A stretch of 64,000 bases of DNA from Azadirachta indica (GCA_022749755.1 CM040446.1:16740080-16804079); one strand, 5' to 3'. Counted from the stretch's first letter, positions 10,977 through 23,308 are shown. Notes: generated by a model not told the origin, from the letters alone. A program made the numbers and translations.

Positions 10977-13900
10977 AACTTACGGTGCAGTGAGGCACTT
11001 CATATTGGTTGATTTGATAATATGATCAAGGAATTCCTTCTCATCTTGAATTACAGTGTTAACGGCAACCTGTATAACAAAAAATGAAAATTAAACCAAA
11101 AGTGTCTTCTAAGCACAGCAAGACAGATACAGTCATTCAACCTCGAGAAAGCTTCCAATCACTGGAGTTGAAAAAAGAGAAGTAACTAATCAACAAAGCA
11201 AGAAAAACAGATGGCATTAAGCTCAGAGATTTTATATGCTGCAGTCGTCCATGAAAGCAAGAAAGACCTTGTTATAGCTTGCTTCATCACACCATTTAAG
11301 TCTGTTATGCAATCGAGAGTAAGCAAAAAGGAAAAAAGCAAATACATCCCCATCTTTAGCACATCCACATTCTTCTTCCCCAACCTCAAAATTAGCTTAT
11401 ATGCAATTTCAGCCAATAACATGCTTAAGCCACAAATTTTAACTAGGAGACTGACCCCATAATTTAGAATAATGGATTCAAAGTAATAGCCAAATGACAT
11501 AATATTACACTTGGATGGATACTAAGCTTCCTTCAACAACAAAAAGATGGTTCCATCATGACATGCAACAAATTCATACTAAAACCCCTGTGACTAATAA
11601 TGCTGAGACAATCTTGGACAACATTAAGAGCAAATTGTAACTCTAGTCAAGTACAGCTATCAGAACAGTTAAAATGATCTTACCATGCCAGAGATCCCCA
11701 CCATGTTGGCCAGAAAATTAATTTAAGATCATAGGTCAAATTAAAATCAAATGCTAACAACAAAGAACTTAGTGATGCATAGGTGAAAAACACAAGAAAT
11801 TATTTATGGTAGAGATACCTTGTTTTCCCACTCAAACTCTGCCCACATAGTTCTGAAAGCTGCATCTGTACAAACTGCAGGAGAGATATAGTCCATGATG
11901 TCGATGTGAATGTCATTAAGGACAACTACTGTTCGCTCAAGCACATTTGAAGTTTCATAAACAATATTTCCAAATATGACTCCAGTCTCAGTTGAGGACA
12001 CCTTGATGTTAGCCTTTATTTGCTTGCTTGATTCAGGAGCTAATGTGTAATTCTGTGGACGCTCAACAAGTTTAAGATCACCCATGGTAGCCAACTCCAA
12101 GCACAAATTCTGGAGGGTTTCCTTGGTGCGATTGATAACTGTAACATCAAGGACAATATCATAGTGATGAACAGTCACATATGCTTCAGCGTACACCGGG
12201 TCACTAAAACCAGTGAGTTGAAGAATGCGGTTAAGCTTATTTGCATCATCTCCATCCTTGATGAACTCTCCAGTTGCACGTTTTAGATCATCTTGCACCT
12301 CATCTTCCAACTCCAGCTGACTCATACCCTGGAAGTTTAATGTCAGGAATTTTTGATTAGTTATCATAATTTTACACATGATCACCAACAAATATGAAGA
12401 TACAAGAAAACAACTAAATTTGAGAAATCTCAAACATTTAACAACCACCAGAAGGTAAGAAAAAGAAAACCAATCACGTTTATACTATAAAATAACTGAA
12501 TATGCTGATCAAGGTCCCATTGTCAAATTTTATATTAGGCAAACTATTTCTGCTCCACTCCTTTTTCCTTTATTCCCTTTCCAACTATTCTTTCATCCGT
12601 AAAAAAAAATTGACAGAGAAATAAATTTCCGAAAATTAAGAGCAATCTGAATGAGAAACTCTAAGCCTTCTTCATTGTCATCCACACATTTGATAGCAAT
12701 TACCTTTCTGCTCTTTAGATGGTAGAAGTCAATAAGATCATCTGGTTGTGCATGAGAAATCTGAGCCTTTGCCTTTAATTCCTCAGATTCCCTTGACTGT
12801 TTCTCCGAGAGCATCTTTACAAAGCTCTGACGGCAAGACTGCAACCATATCTTCCTGACCTCATCACCAGTATTGCATAGTAGTCTCATGCAAAGGACAA
12901 TCCTATCATAAGAATCATTATCAATTGGGTGTGGCAGAACTGAAGATTGTCCTAATTGCAACATTGAGACCATGATCAATAATGCCTGAGTGGATGCTTT
13001 ATTCACCTCAACTTGAGATGACTGCACCTCCTCCAATCTCAGAATAAGCTTCGTCAGAGTGCAAGCCACAACTGCCCCAAGGAAAAAATCACCAGTAAGA
13101 ATAAGGGATCTCAAGTTCCCAGAAGTTAATGATCCCTGGACAATAGTAGGAGGGGAAAAAGCAGTTTCGGAAGCGGCACTCTGAGTAGCATAAGTTCCAT
13201 CAGAGAGAATAGCCGGTCTCCTGGAGGAAACAGTTATTGAGTTTGCTTGAGGAGCCTTCTTAGTAGATTCAGTCTCTTCCCCTTCTTCAGAGACGGAGAA
13301 AAACGGCAACTCTCCGAGACACTGCTTAATGGTTGCTATGCCACTCTCAACCTCAGAAAGAGACTGGCAATACTCTCCAATGATCCAAAGAGCACAAGAG
13401 CAAACCCGTGCAGCTCGGATCTGGTAGAAATTGTCCAATAGCCTGGTTATTATGGAGACCCTCAATTTAGGATTCATTTCAATTATTTCTCGAACAAAAA
13501 CAATCACATCAATAGCCGAAGCAACATTGCTGTCTCCCAGGAAATCCATCAGTAGATGTACAACTGTGCTTGCCACTTCTGGGAACTTAATGGCACAAGA
13601 ATGGATGGCTTGGATGAGCATTTGCCTGTACTCACCATTCTTCTCAAGCTCTCCATTCTGAGTCTTAACAACTTCCTTCTTCAACATAAGAACAACCTCA
13701 TTAATGTTCCTAGGAGTTATCAACTCAAGCACGATGTCGATTGTCTTCCTACGAATGTCAAGATTAGGGCTGGAAAGTGCCCTGAGCACATCCATGATCA
13801 GATCAACCATAATTTCCCTATGTGAAGACTTGAGTTCATTCAGTCGATCAAGCACAATAAGCTTGACATTGTTGTCACTTTGTGAAAGAAGCAGCTGACA

Positions 13901-14749
13901 GTAAGTGTTAGCTGCAGCTCTAATAGCAGTTGGTGCAGATGACAGAGAGACAAGTGTCCCAGCACATTCATATATAACTGCAGTTGAAGGGGCATTCAAC
14001 AGAGATATAATTATCTTGATATACTTCCCCTTCTCTCCCTTGTTAGTTCGGCAGACTTTCCGAATCAACTCCAATACAACCATCTGAAGCAATTCACCCC
14101 ATTCAGAAACCCTGTCAACATGGGTCAACAGGTAATTAGTTGCTCGATCCTGGTCACAAGTAAAAAGCATGAGGAATGCATTACGCTTAGCTGATGGATC
14201 CTGCTCGGTTGAGAGAACCTTTTCAATCATTTCAGGGGCATCCACCAGAAGCTGCTCGCCCTGTGGAAGCTTGTAGATTGACATTACAGCCAATATAGCA
14301 TTCCTCCGAATATATGGATGACGATGAGCCAAATTTTGTAAAACCGAAGGAATCAATGGCTCAAGAATTTCTGTCTCATTCAGGCGGCAAAGAAACCTCA
14401 AAGTAACCCCACGAATATATTCATTTGGGTGCTGAAGATTGTTCCTTAGATTTTGGCAAATCAAAATCATTTCAGGCATGACCCTACCCTTAGCATCTGT
14501 TTTTTCGATGATCTCCAAATATAGAAGCAATAATTTTTGTACTGTGTGGTCCTCAGAAGGCAAAACATATCTAACAATTGTGATAAAAAGCTGAGGCAAT
14601 GTTTCGCCATTCAACAAAAGCATAATTGCCTTCTTCATGGCATCGACTTTTGCAGCCACATCATTCCCTTCAAGAGCTTCCTTAATTTCATTTGCAATTG
14701 CTGGCGTCCCTTTGTCAAAGTGAATGAGCAGAGTACAAGATTTCTCCAT
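10263..14749 (-). CDS. Coatomer subunit beta (beta-COP)
   Basis: On the minus strand, four coding exons (14749-12704, 12328-11819, 11069-10984, 10467-10263) splice in phase to 948 residues, the usual plant beta-COP length. Beta-COP is a core part of the COPI coat, which carries retrograde Golgi-to-ER and intra-Golgi vesicle traffic. It acts on the cytosolic face with the other coatomer subunits and ARF1. The N-terminal adaptin-like HEAT solenoid (about residues 20-540) includes [15 protein letters not shown] and [13 protein letters not shown] Ser-rich linker follows. The C-terminal domain runs from [15 protein letters not shown] (about 683) through [15 protein letters not shown], and the appendage ends with [16 protein letters not shown]. 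The start is the ATG in the context AAAATGGAG just after a leader intron. Intron 3 begins with GTAAGTTGC and then 28 T residues. All family landmarks are intact. Plants often have two near-identical copies, so paralog number cannot be given. Confidence 0.97.
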
Positions 14750-14766
14750 TTTCACAGGTTGCTTTT

Positions 14767-15870
14767 CTGTAATGTAATGTTGAAATCAAAAACGAAAATA
14801 TAAATAACTTGATATAGAGTCCAAAATTTCCCAAGTTCCAGTACTATTTAGATAACCAAATAAATTCAGATTAAATAAGAATTTAATTAAAAGCTGACAA
14901 AATTGGCCTCAAATATTCATCACATTAATCAACCATTGGTTTAGCAGCGAAGAAATGCCAGGAAAGCATATGCATTTACAATCACATTGGAAATGCAGTA
15001 TCCATGTTCCTCAAACATTTCCAATAATCTAACAACTCCATTATCACTTAATGAGTACCAGTCTGACAGTGAGCTTGTGGATGTGACTGAGCACATGGGA
15101 TCAAACTTCTTCTCATGTGGGCAACTAATAAATCACTATTGGCAAAAATATGGATTACATAATGCAAATTTTGTGTCCAGATCTCACATAAAACCTTTCC
15201 AAATTGCTTTGTGATTTGAAATAATGTGAGCGAACAGTCCTAATTGGTGGCAAATGCTTAAGTTCACTAAGCATGCATAAAAAATATATGCCTTAAAAAA
15301 TCAGATCTACGATTTAAATTTAAAACATAATTCAACAATTTTGTCTAAAGAAAACTACAAAAAGAAAAAGAATACAACATCGATTAGCGACATCAAGATC
15401 TCAAAGTTGTTTAAAGTATTACCAATCGCCATAACGGAGTTGTTCCAATTAACATCACGAATCCAAATACATAATCCCCATATCTAACAATTTTACTTCA
15501 AAGCAGAGCAATCAGTTCGGCCGCCTATAGAATGCGGGAATAGAATACAAACTAGCGCATAATGAGCAAAATATATCCGTATTAAAAAAAAAAAAATCGA
15601 AGGACAAAAATAACAAACGTCCTGTTTAGTTGCCGAGAAAATGAAACATCAATCAGAAAGATCTGCGAATAACGAACCTTAAGCGATGAAATCCTCAGAG
15701 AAGAAAGCGGTTGCCGTTGCGCGAAATTGATGATTCCAAGTTGAGAGTGCGGAAATGGGACGTTAGATCTTAAACGTTCATTTGGTGTTATTTCTTTTGC
15801 AACGCGAATCAGTGAGGACCTCGCAGATCTGAAGATCTACTCTCCTGAGTTTATATCTGGGCGAACACCG
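14767..15870 (-). other. 5' untranslated exon and leader intron of the coatomer gene
   Basis: A 3' splice site CATTACAG lies at 14767, with the coding exon following. A matching donor CTTAAG|GTTCG lies at 15677/15678. This places a leader intron at 14767-15677 and an untranslated first exon from 15678 to roughly 15870, where the sequence turns GC-richer. The transcript start is an estimate. Confidence 0.55.
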
Positions 15871-17646
15871 AAGTTAGCAAGCCAGCCAACGAGGGTAGTT
15901 TTGTTATTTTATATTTTTCGTATTTTATTTTGGTAAATTGATAACTAATTAACGAATTTACATTTTTACGCTATCTAAGTGCTGATTCGTGTTCTTTAAA
16001 ATTTAAGAAGATAAAAAATGATGTATTTTAATTTTTATAGCTATTCCTCGACTCTTATATCATTTTTATTTTTGCCAATACTCCCCGATTTAATTTAATC
16101 TTGATGCATTTGAGTAATCATCTAATTTAGAGATTAGTATAATTCTTTAAATTATAATCGCTTATAAAATCATTTATAGAAATTCAGGAATAAAAATAGA
16201 ATCCGTAAAATAAATTTTAAAGAGTGAACCATCACGTCTCCATTCACATGTTGCCATGTGTGTTTTGTAGGATAAAACAGTCTTTTACTCTCTAATTTAA
16301 TTCATAACCTTTGTAATATTTTTATAAATTAAAAACTATAACAAAAGATTTGAAAATTATAAAGAATAATTAAAAACATTAGAGAATTTATGCCGTAACA
16401 ACTTGTCAAATATATTTATATATAATTGAGTCATTTTACTATACCAGCATAAATTTTTTGATATTAACAATGACAATATTGTAAACCATTAGATGAAATC
16501 TACTCTCACAATATTTATAATTAAAAATATTTAAATTAACTTTAAAATATATATTTTACAAATTAAAATTATAATCATTTTAGAAATCAAGATTAAAGAA
16601 TTTTAATCTTATCTCTATATTACTTTCTTCCCACTAGAATTATAGTTTTTACTTTGTAAATTCCTCACTTACACTACTATCAATCAATTTTGTATTCTTT
16701 TTAAACTATGATATCTCAATATTAATATGAAAATTTGTTGAAAAGTTGCTAAAAATTTTGTTTACAAACAATAGAAATTTTAAATTTTATTATGAAAATA
16801 AGGACAAATTTTATCAATTTAATCCTTTTGATATTATTTTTATTATTCTGACTCCTACAAGTTTTGAATCATTACATTTGACCCCTTAAATTTAATTCTA
16901 CCTCTATCCCTGTATTTAAAATATCGTACAAACATCTCCACTTAATTTTTTAAAAACAATTTACTCACACTTTATGATACACCTCACCTATAATATCTCG
17001 CATATAGTGAGAGAAAAGCCTAAAAGTGTGAGCAAATCAATGGCTCGAAGGCATGACTTCCCGTTTGAGAAGTCTGCCTCGACTCAAGTTGGGCCGGGTC
17101 GTTTGGCACTACGGAATGGGGCACATGCGGCGTGAAAGAAGATTTGCTCGAAATAAAGTCAAGCTACGGGGCTAAATGTTGGCGTTGCCGAAATCTTTGA
17201 TTGCTACTTCGCAAGTTGATTTAATCAAAATTATTCCATCTCCTAGTTCTCTGTGGTACTCTTTTATGAATTGCAAAAGCAGAAATAAATTCAGGAATTG
17301 ATTTCTTCACTTCAGAGACGAAAAAAAAATGATCGCTCTTCGAAAATGTTGAACATATTTTCCATGTTAATTAACCCATTTAAAGAAGAAAAAAGAAACA
17401 ACTTTTGACACGTTGCTGTTATTGAACACAGGTAATTGGTAGAAAAAGTCTGATCAAAACTGAGATATTCATTTAATTCCCATATTCATTCGCAGCATAC
17501 ATAAAGAAACAAACAAAAAGCACCGAAAAGAGAAACTGTATTATATATGTGCAAAGATCAAGAAATCACAGGATTCTGTTGTTCTAGTACACGCTAGAAA
17601 CTCCATGTTATTATTCTTCTTCTTCTTCCAGTATTAACGTGTATTT
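15871..17646. other. Gene-free AT-rich region
   Basis: This contains the promoter of the coatomer gene at its left and the 3' end of the zinc-ribbon gene at its right. Bases 15900-17000 are AT-rich without recognised elements. A locally GC-richer island at 17037-17200 carries a 31-codon open frame starting MARRHDFPFEK that matches nothing known to me. Confidence 0.5.
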
Positions 17647-17847
17647 TTATTGGACGACCAATCGTCTAGCACAGATAGTACAATAAAACTTCCTCTTGGT
17701 CCTGAAATAGAAAGGCAAGAAACAGAATCTCCACTGGCTCTCTATATCCATGGCTTGTACCATTCCTCCGCAGTACGGACACGCTCCCGGCGCCGGCTGT
17801 CTTCCTACAACTCTCTCGTCCTCATCGCAGACAAAAACCAAGCACAT
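17647..17847 (-). CDS. Small zinc-ribbon-like protein, 66 residues
   Basis: A single minus-strand exon encodes 66 residues. Two CxxC pairs are visible, CPYC (about residues 23-26) and CTIC (about 56-59), separated by about 30 residues with FLPFYFRTKRKFYC before the second pair. This is the layout of a compact zinc ribbon. The start MCLVFVCDEDERVVGRQ is the first ATG, and a minus-strand TATA-like box lies about 90 bp upstream. The same short protein, as I remember it, is conserved in flowering plants, and some Arabidopsis copies carry the misleading name methionyl-tRNA synthetase. There is no synthetase domain here. Function is unknown. Length, tidy ends and its position in a conserved gene order argue that it is real. 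A (CTT)n tract (17980-18018 on the plus strand as GAA) lies upstream of the probable transcript start. Confidence 0.8.
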   Translation of the reverse strand: MCLVFVCDEDERVVGRQPAPGACPYCGGMVQAMDIESQWRFCFLPFYFRTKRKFYCTICARRLVVQ

Positions 17848-17935
17848 CTTGATGATCGAACAACTTTCTATCTATCTATCTATCTTTTCGCAAACTTAAT
17901 TTGATTTTTCGTACGAAATTTGAGCGGAAAGGTAA

Positions 17936-17943
17936 TATTTATA
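17936..17943 (-). promoter_or_regulatory. TATA box of the zinc-ribbon gene
   Basis: TATAAATA is read on the minus strand about 90 bp before the start codon, implying a short leader of about 60 nt. No upstream ATG intervenes in an obvious long frame. Confidence 0.55.
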
Positions 17944-17979
17944 GGACGAAAGTTGTGCGAGAGATATTTCAAGGAAAGA

Positions 17980-18018
17980 GCAGAAGAAGAAAGAAGAAGA
18001 AGAAGAAGAAGAAGAAGA
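17980..18018 (+). repeat. (GAA)n trinucleotide tract
   Basis: About twelve GAA/AGA units with one interruption occur just upstream of the TATA box of the zinc-ribbon gene, where they read as a pyrimidine CTT tract on the coding strand. Confidence 0.85.
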
Positions 18019-19399
18019 TTCGATCTGGAATAGTGTAGGGAAGTCGTTGGAATAATAAATCAGCCTAGAAAATTCCAACCGACCACAAATTGTTTTTAGT
18101 TTACCTTTTTGTGAGTGTTGATGCTTGCTCCATCGGAATCGGATCCATGGATTTTACGCGTATTGTAACGCGTAATTCTATATATGAAAAATGACAGAGA
18201 GGATTCCTAAACACACCCGTTCATGTCCCGATCGCACATTGCAGTGCTCTTGGGCTTTCTCTTACGAAGACGAAATTCGCGTCCAATCAACAGTCTTCCT
18301 TTCTGGCCCGTGGGCTAAGACTATATTGCATAGCCAGCAAATTCAGCAGATGATCTCATTCGTAGCGCATAGCCACATTTTAAGACTTTAAGCTTTGTTT
18401 GAAATTATTATGCTTTAAGAGAACAATGATGTGATTCTAGGATAAAAATAATTAACAACTTTTATTTTCATTTTGATTGCTTAGTTTTGAGAGGATTGAA
18501 TTTATCAATTTATAAGTAAATTTTTTTATTTATAAAATTTTTTTTTCTTCTAATAATTAGTAAGTTTTGTTATACATTAGTTTAATTCAATTATTACCTT
18601 TGTGGTTTATTTATTTCTCTTTAAAAACTTCATAATCTTGTAAATTCAAAATATATGCTATAAGAATATGTAGTATTGTACACGATCACAATATGTAGCA
18701 CTGTGAATGACATTTTGTTTTCGTGTTGTGTTACATAAAAAAGTACTTGATAAAACATTAATTTCTTTAATTTATATTTAATATATAAAAAAATTATTTC
18801 ACAATAATTATAGTAGCCAAGTGCACATGTAAATTAATTGGATTTATTTCTTGTACACCAAGATCATAATCATTTGACTTGCGATTTCATTTAATTTCTA
18901 GTTCATATATAAAGCAAGCATATGGTTCACATGCTATCATGTGTCAATCAATTATTTATCCATGCAAAACTTCATGAATTAGCGCGAGATTTTTTTATTA
19001 GAAGCGCGGAACAAATCATGCATTAAGTAAATGGATGGAGTTGGTGGTCAATAATTACATTAGTTAAATTTGTTTTCCAATCATTAGATTAATTCTCAAT
19101 TATCAAAACCGACCGCAAAGAATATTCAAAGTCATAATAGAGAAAAAATCAATGAATTTGAAAACATTAGTTGCAAGAAAAATTAGATGAACTAATTAAA
19201 AATTAATCTGAATCATGAGCCAAATGATTGGGAACCGTTTTGGTAGTTAAAAGTCAATTGAGCAACTCTCTTGTGCACATTCACTAACGTGTTTTCCACC
19301 TTGAATCTCGTACAAGTTGAGGCTTTTAACATGTGAAATGATTCCTCCTGACTATCAAAAAAAAAAAAAAAAAAAAGAAATCACAATATTATTCTTCTC
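18019..19399. other. Divergent intergenic region
   Basis: This lies between the zinc-ribbon gene (-) and the CAP gene (+) and so holds both promoters. It is AT-rich, with no recognised element and no supported open frame. The frame near 18191-18391 shows no protein similarity. Confidence 0.5.
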
Positions 19400-19407
19400 T
19401 ATATATA
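19400..19407 (+). promoter_or_regulatory. TATA box of the CAP gene
   Basis: TATATATA lies 74 bp before the start codon, following an A18 run by about 35 bp. The spacing fits a leader of about 45 nt. Confidence 0.5.
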
Positions 19408-19480
19408 TATGTACACACGATACATCCATCGATATCTTCAATTACCAACCAATTACACAATCTTTCTCTGTTGGTCCCAA

Positions 19481-20032
19481 ATGCAAATCAGATTGTTGTT
19501 TTCTCACGGACTAATATTGGGAACCTTCCTCATTTTCTCTTCCCTTCCTTCACTTTGTTTGACGGATTCTCGTCATAATCTTTTGGCAAGACGTTTAGCT
19601 ACAAAAGGTTCTGGTGAGAGTACAATTCAACAATATTTGGCACCTCATAATGTTGTCAGAGCAAAACTGGGACTCCCTCCGCTGAAATGGAGCAAGAAAT
19701 TGGCGAATTTTGCATCCTGGTGGGCGCACCAGCGGCAGAGAGATTGCGAATTGGCGCATTCCGACAGCAATTACGGCGAGAATCTCTTCTGGGGCAGCGG
19801 CAACAACTGGAAACCGGGTGAAGCTGTTGCGGCGTGGGCTCAAGAGAAGAGTTACTACGACCACAAGACTAATTCTTGTATTAAAAATGAAGATTGCTTG
19901 CATTATACCCAGATGGTTTGGAGACAAAGCTTAAAGGTTGGTTGTGCTCGTGTTGTTTGTAAATCTGGAGACACGTTCATCACTTGTAATTACGATCCCC
20001 ATGGTAATGTCATAGGCCAAAAGCCTTTTTAA
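19481..20032 (+). CDS. PR-1/CAP superfamily secreted protein
   Basis: A single exon encodes 183 residues. The N-terminal segment MQIRLLFSHGLILGTFLIF is a hydrophobic signal peptide, probably cleaved near residue 26, so the protein is likely apoplastic or vacuolar. The CAP domain covers about residues 45-180. HNVVRAKLGLPPLKW supplies the first cavity His, GENLFWGSG the Glu, HYTQMVW the PR-1 signature, and CNYDPHGN the C-terminal signature. Six cysteines are in family positions. CAP proteins bind sterols or lipids, and PR-1 members accumulate on pathogen attack; family membership does not prove defence inducibility here. The C-terminus fits the CAPE peptide pattern CNYxPxGNxxGxxP with Phe instead of Tyr at the end. 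The ATG at 19481 was chosen over an upstream in-frame ATG at 19409 because only the shorter form starts directly with a signal peptide. Confidence 0.93.
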   Translation: MQIRLLFSHGLILGTFLIFSSLPSLCLTDSRHNLLARRLATKGSGESTIQQYLAPHNVVRAKLGLPPLKWSKKLANFASWWAHQRQRDCELAHSDSNYGENLFWGSGNNWKPGEAVAAWAQEKSYYDHKTNSCIKNEDCLHYTQMVWRQSLKVGCARVVCKSGDTFITCNYDPHGNVIGQKPF

Positions 20033-20415
20033 AAGTCGAATTAGGAATTTTTTTAAAAATTTTTTTATACAGTACTACTGATTTGAATATGTTGATTAAA
20101 AAATTTGATTCCCCTGATTTAATCACAACCATATTTTTCATATTATAATAAAGATTTAGTCACAAACAAATTTATTTAATAAAGTTGCCAAACTTCATAT
20201 ATGGACATAATAATCCAGCTGTAGGAGCTCATATACATTCACACAAGCTTCCAATTAAAGTAGTAGGAAGAAAAGTTCACAAGGCAGCCTAATAGAAACA
20301 AAAATCATAAGAGGTTAGGTTAGGCAGAGAACAGATAAACTACACTCTGTCCTGACCTTATGGTTGATTGATTAACACAGAAATTATTGATCAAAATACT
20401 TATTTTTAAGTCTAA

Positions 20416-21552
20416 TTAAGCATAAACCATCTGACAACTAGCAGGAGCGAGTTCACTGAAAACATTCGGGGCATCCAAAACTTTCCACGTCACCGAAGTT
20501 TTTCCATTTTCTTCCTCATATACCCTCCCAATTCCAACTTTTAACCCGCTTGCCACCACGTAGATTAGCCCTTCCGATGTGGACACAGCGAAAGGCCTGC
20601 GGACTTCCTCGCAGGGGAATCTATCCCCACCCACGTACTCCCACGTGTCATTATCTGGGTGGTATAACTTCATCAGACAGTCACCGTGCTCTGATATCAC
20701 GAACAGCTTCCCTTCAAGTACCACGCTGAGCCCCGTCCATCCTTCCTTCATCCCATCTCTCATGTTCTGCCACGTGTTCTTTACGATGTCGTATACCCCA
20801 CCCCGGGGCGAGAAGGTAAATGGCCACGTCCATCCTTCGGTAACATACATCTTGTTCCCAATCACAGCTGAGTCATAACGAGCTAATCCCATGCTCAATT
20901 TAGCAACGGGAGTCCACGTGTCGGTCTCTGGATGGTAGCATTCGACGGCCGTGAGGTTCTCGTTGACGCTGGTCCCACTGCCACCAACGGCCATGATCTT
21001 ATCGTTGACAGTCCCCGAAGCGAAAAATGACCTGGCCGTGATCATTGGAGAGGCGACCGACCATTGATTTGATGATGCACGGTAGACATACGTAGCCTGC
21101 ATGGGAGTTTCTGTGTCTGAACGCATACCGCCCAAAAGAAATACTTCCCCTCGACGTGGAAGTGACGCGCATGCAAAACCTGGCGGGCATACGGCTTGGG
21201 GACAAGGCACGGGAGGTAAGAAAAACCAACGGCCAGATCGTGGGTCAAGAGCTTGCCACTGAATCCTGGACGTTAATTTATCGAAAGCAAAAACAAACAG
21301 AAAAGGCACTGTAACTGCTATAGATTTCTTTCTGATAATGAAGCTAGGGTCCGTAATTGTTCTGTTCCATGAAGATGAAACTGAACGCACATTAACGTGG
21401 TACGGATACGGGATATGGAGAAGACATAATTCTCCGATCTCGTCGGGTAATCCCGGAATCAAAGCTCGAGAATCATTACTCTCGTTATTTTCCTCAGAAT
21501 TTTCAGTTTCTGGCGGAGTTGATGATGTTGATGGAGACCGAGAAACCGCCAT
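20416..21552 (-). CDS. AFR: F-box/kelch protein, AFR-like
   Basis: One uninterrupted minus-strand exon encodes 378 residues. After a Ser/Glu-rich lead, an F-box occupies about residues 32-72 (LIPGLPDEIGELCLLHIPYPYH, RSVSSSWNRTI). It is followed by YVFAF-type linker sequence and about four kelch repeats with GG and W-P spacing, for example VFLLGGMRSD, IMAVGGSGTS, CYHPETDTWTPV, and LYHPDNDTWEYVGGD. F-box/kelch proteins act as substrate receptors of SCF ubiquitin ligases. The length and the opening motif resemble Arabidopsis AFR (Attenuated Far-Red response), a positive factor in phytochrome A signalling. The symbol is given on that resemblance, recalled rather than aligned, and on conserved neighbours. 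It ends 384 bp from the CAP gene stop, so the two genes converge. Confidence 0.85.
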   Translation of the reverse strand: MAVSRSPSTSSTPPETENSEENNESNDSRALIPGLPDEIGELCLLHIPYPYHVNVRSVSSSWNRTITDPSFIIRKKSIAVTVPFLFVFAFDKLTSRIQWQALDPRSGRWFFLPPVPCPQAVCPPGFACASLPRRGEVFLLGGMRSDTETPMQATYVYRASSNQWSVASPMITARSFFASGTVNDKIMAVGGSGTSVNENLTAVECYHPETDTWTPVAKLSMGLARYDSAVIGNKMYVTEGWTWPFTFSPRGGVYDIVKNTWQNMRDGMKEGWTGLSVVLEGKLFVISEHGDCLMKLYHPDNDTWEYVGGDRFPCEEVRRPFAVSTSEGLIYVVASGLKVGIGRVYEEENGKTSVTWKVLDAPNVFSELAPASCQMVYA

Positions 21553-23257
21553 TCTTGAAACTCTGAAAATTAAAAAGGGTAATGATTTAATTTCTTCCTT
21601 GAAGAAAATAAAATAATAATAATAAGCTTGATCTAGTGATCATCTTTTCTAGTGTGATTGTAAAGAAGCTTAGGGGAAATTTTATAGTGAAGGAAAGCCA
21701 GAGAAAAAGTGAAAGCGATGACGATGTAAATTAACTTTACAGAGGGAGCTAGCGAATATTGTTTTTCCGTTGTCAAAAAGGTATTTTCGACTTGTTTAAT
21801 GTTTTTATGGGATTTCATTTTTAAAAAGTTTTTGTTTTTGTATGTCTTCAATTTTTGTTTTCTTAACTTCTAGAAGCCAGAATATAAGGGTATTAGGAAA
21901 TAGAAACGGTATAGTTAAACACCAAGTTCCTGCAAATCCGAAGAATAAAGACTTGTGTGACTAAACAAATGCGAAGAAATGAAAAAATTCACCGGAATCG
22001 TGTGCCGCTGACGCAATCACAGCTACGCGACGAACAGATACCGCCGGTGACCACCACCGGAGTTTTTGACCGCAACCTGATTGGTCTGTGATTCCCTTTT
22101 CTTTAACCTTTCAATTGAGAATTTTTTTTATTTTTTAATTGTGTTTTGATTTGGGAGATTTACGTTGGATCATATATTTATGTACACACATATATAGGGT
22201 AGATCTGTGAACAGTGATGCATGTGTGAAACTTTGGTGTCTGAATCCTCTGCCGCAAGTTGTATCTGCAGTAGTGTTAATCCACCGCCACGTAGTTAAAA
22301 TGCTTCGCAATAAAACGCTTTTTCGAATGAATTACTGGCAAATGCGAAAATCTCGTCAATAATATTGGATGATAAATCTTTATTGTTCTAGGAACGGGCA
22401 CATACGATGAAATGACAATAATGATCATCCATAATTGCAAGCACCAGTCCTTTCCATAAACCCTTTTCTTTTTTTTTTTTTTTAAGAACAGTACTTTCTA
22501 AAACTTTAGTTTGATTAATGATTAAAGTTGTATTAGGCAAAAAATCGGTGGCTAAACTTGCATGCTTATCCTCCGTGTTTGAAATTTGAAAATAATTGGA
22601 CAATTAGAAATTACAACAAAATAGTTAGCTAAGTAGTAGAAAAGTTTCATAGAGAATATTTCAACCAAACTATTCAGGACATATCATGTGACATATTTTA
22701 TTGAGATTTTGTGTTATTACCATCCTTGTAATAAGATTATACAATTAGTCCAAAATCTTATTTAGATGGAATTATTTGAATAGGAATATCACACTAAAGT
22801 ATCATATAAAGTTGGAATATTTTTATATGTTCTCTCTTAACTCTATAAAAATTATAAATAGAGAGAAAATTTTTAAAAATTCATATAGACTTTTTCTCTT
22901 AAGTTGCTATAATATTTTCATAAAATTGGTTGTTTGTTGATTGTTGAAAAAGTATTAAATGATTAAAATAACCTTATCAATACATATTAATAAAATTTTA
23001 TCTTTATCATTTTTTACCTATTCATTTTTTTTTTGAACTCTCAACCTACTCTGAATATAATACTTAAATTAATAATTTTTTTTATATTATTATTGTTATT
23101 TATTTATTTTTATTTGTATTTAATAATAAAAAAGTAATACAAAATAATAATATGATTTATTCTCAAAAAATGATAATAATAAAAATAAAAATAGAAAATT
23201 AGTTTTTTCCTTACTATTTTTACAATTATTACTTTTTATTCTTTAATAATAATAATA

Positions 23258-23308
<51 letters not shown>

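Noticed and set aside
12593..12703. Read-through of the large coatomer exon past KSRK
   Set aside because: A good donor (AAAG|GTAATT) at 12704/12703 and the family sequence [11 protein letters not shown] in the next exon show this is intron.
16960..17045. Inverted repeat around TCACACTTT and AGTGTGAG
   Set aside because: Matching is limited to two short blocks with poor continuity; chance pairing in AT-rich DNA is likely.
17647..17847. Methionyl-tRNA synthetase
   Set aside because: This name is attached to some related short plant proteins, but no synthetase motif is present in 66 residues.
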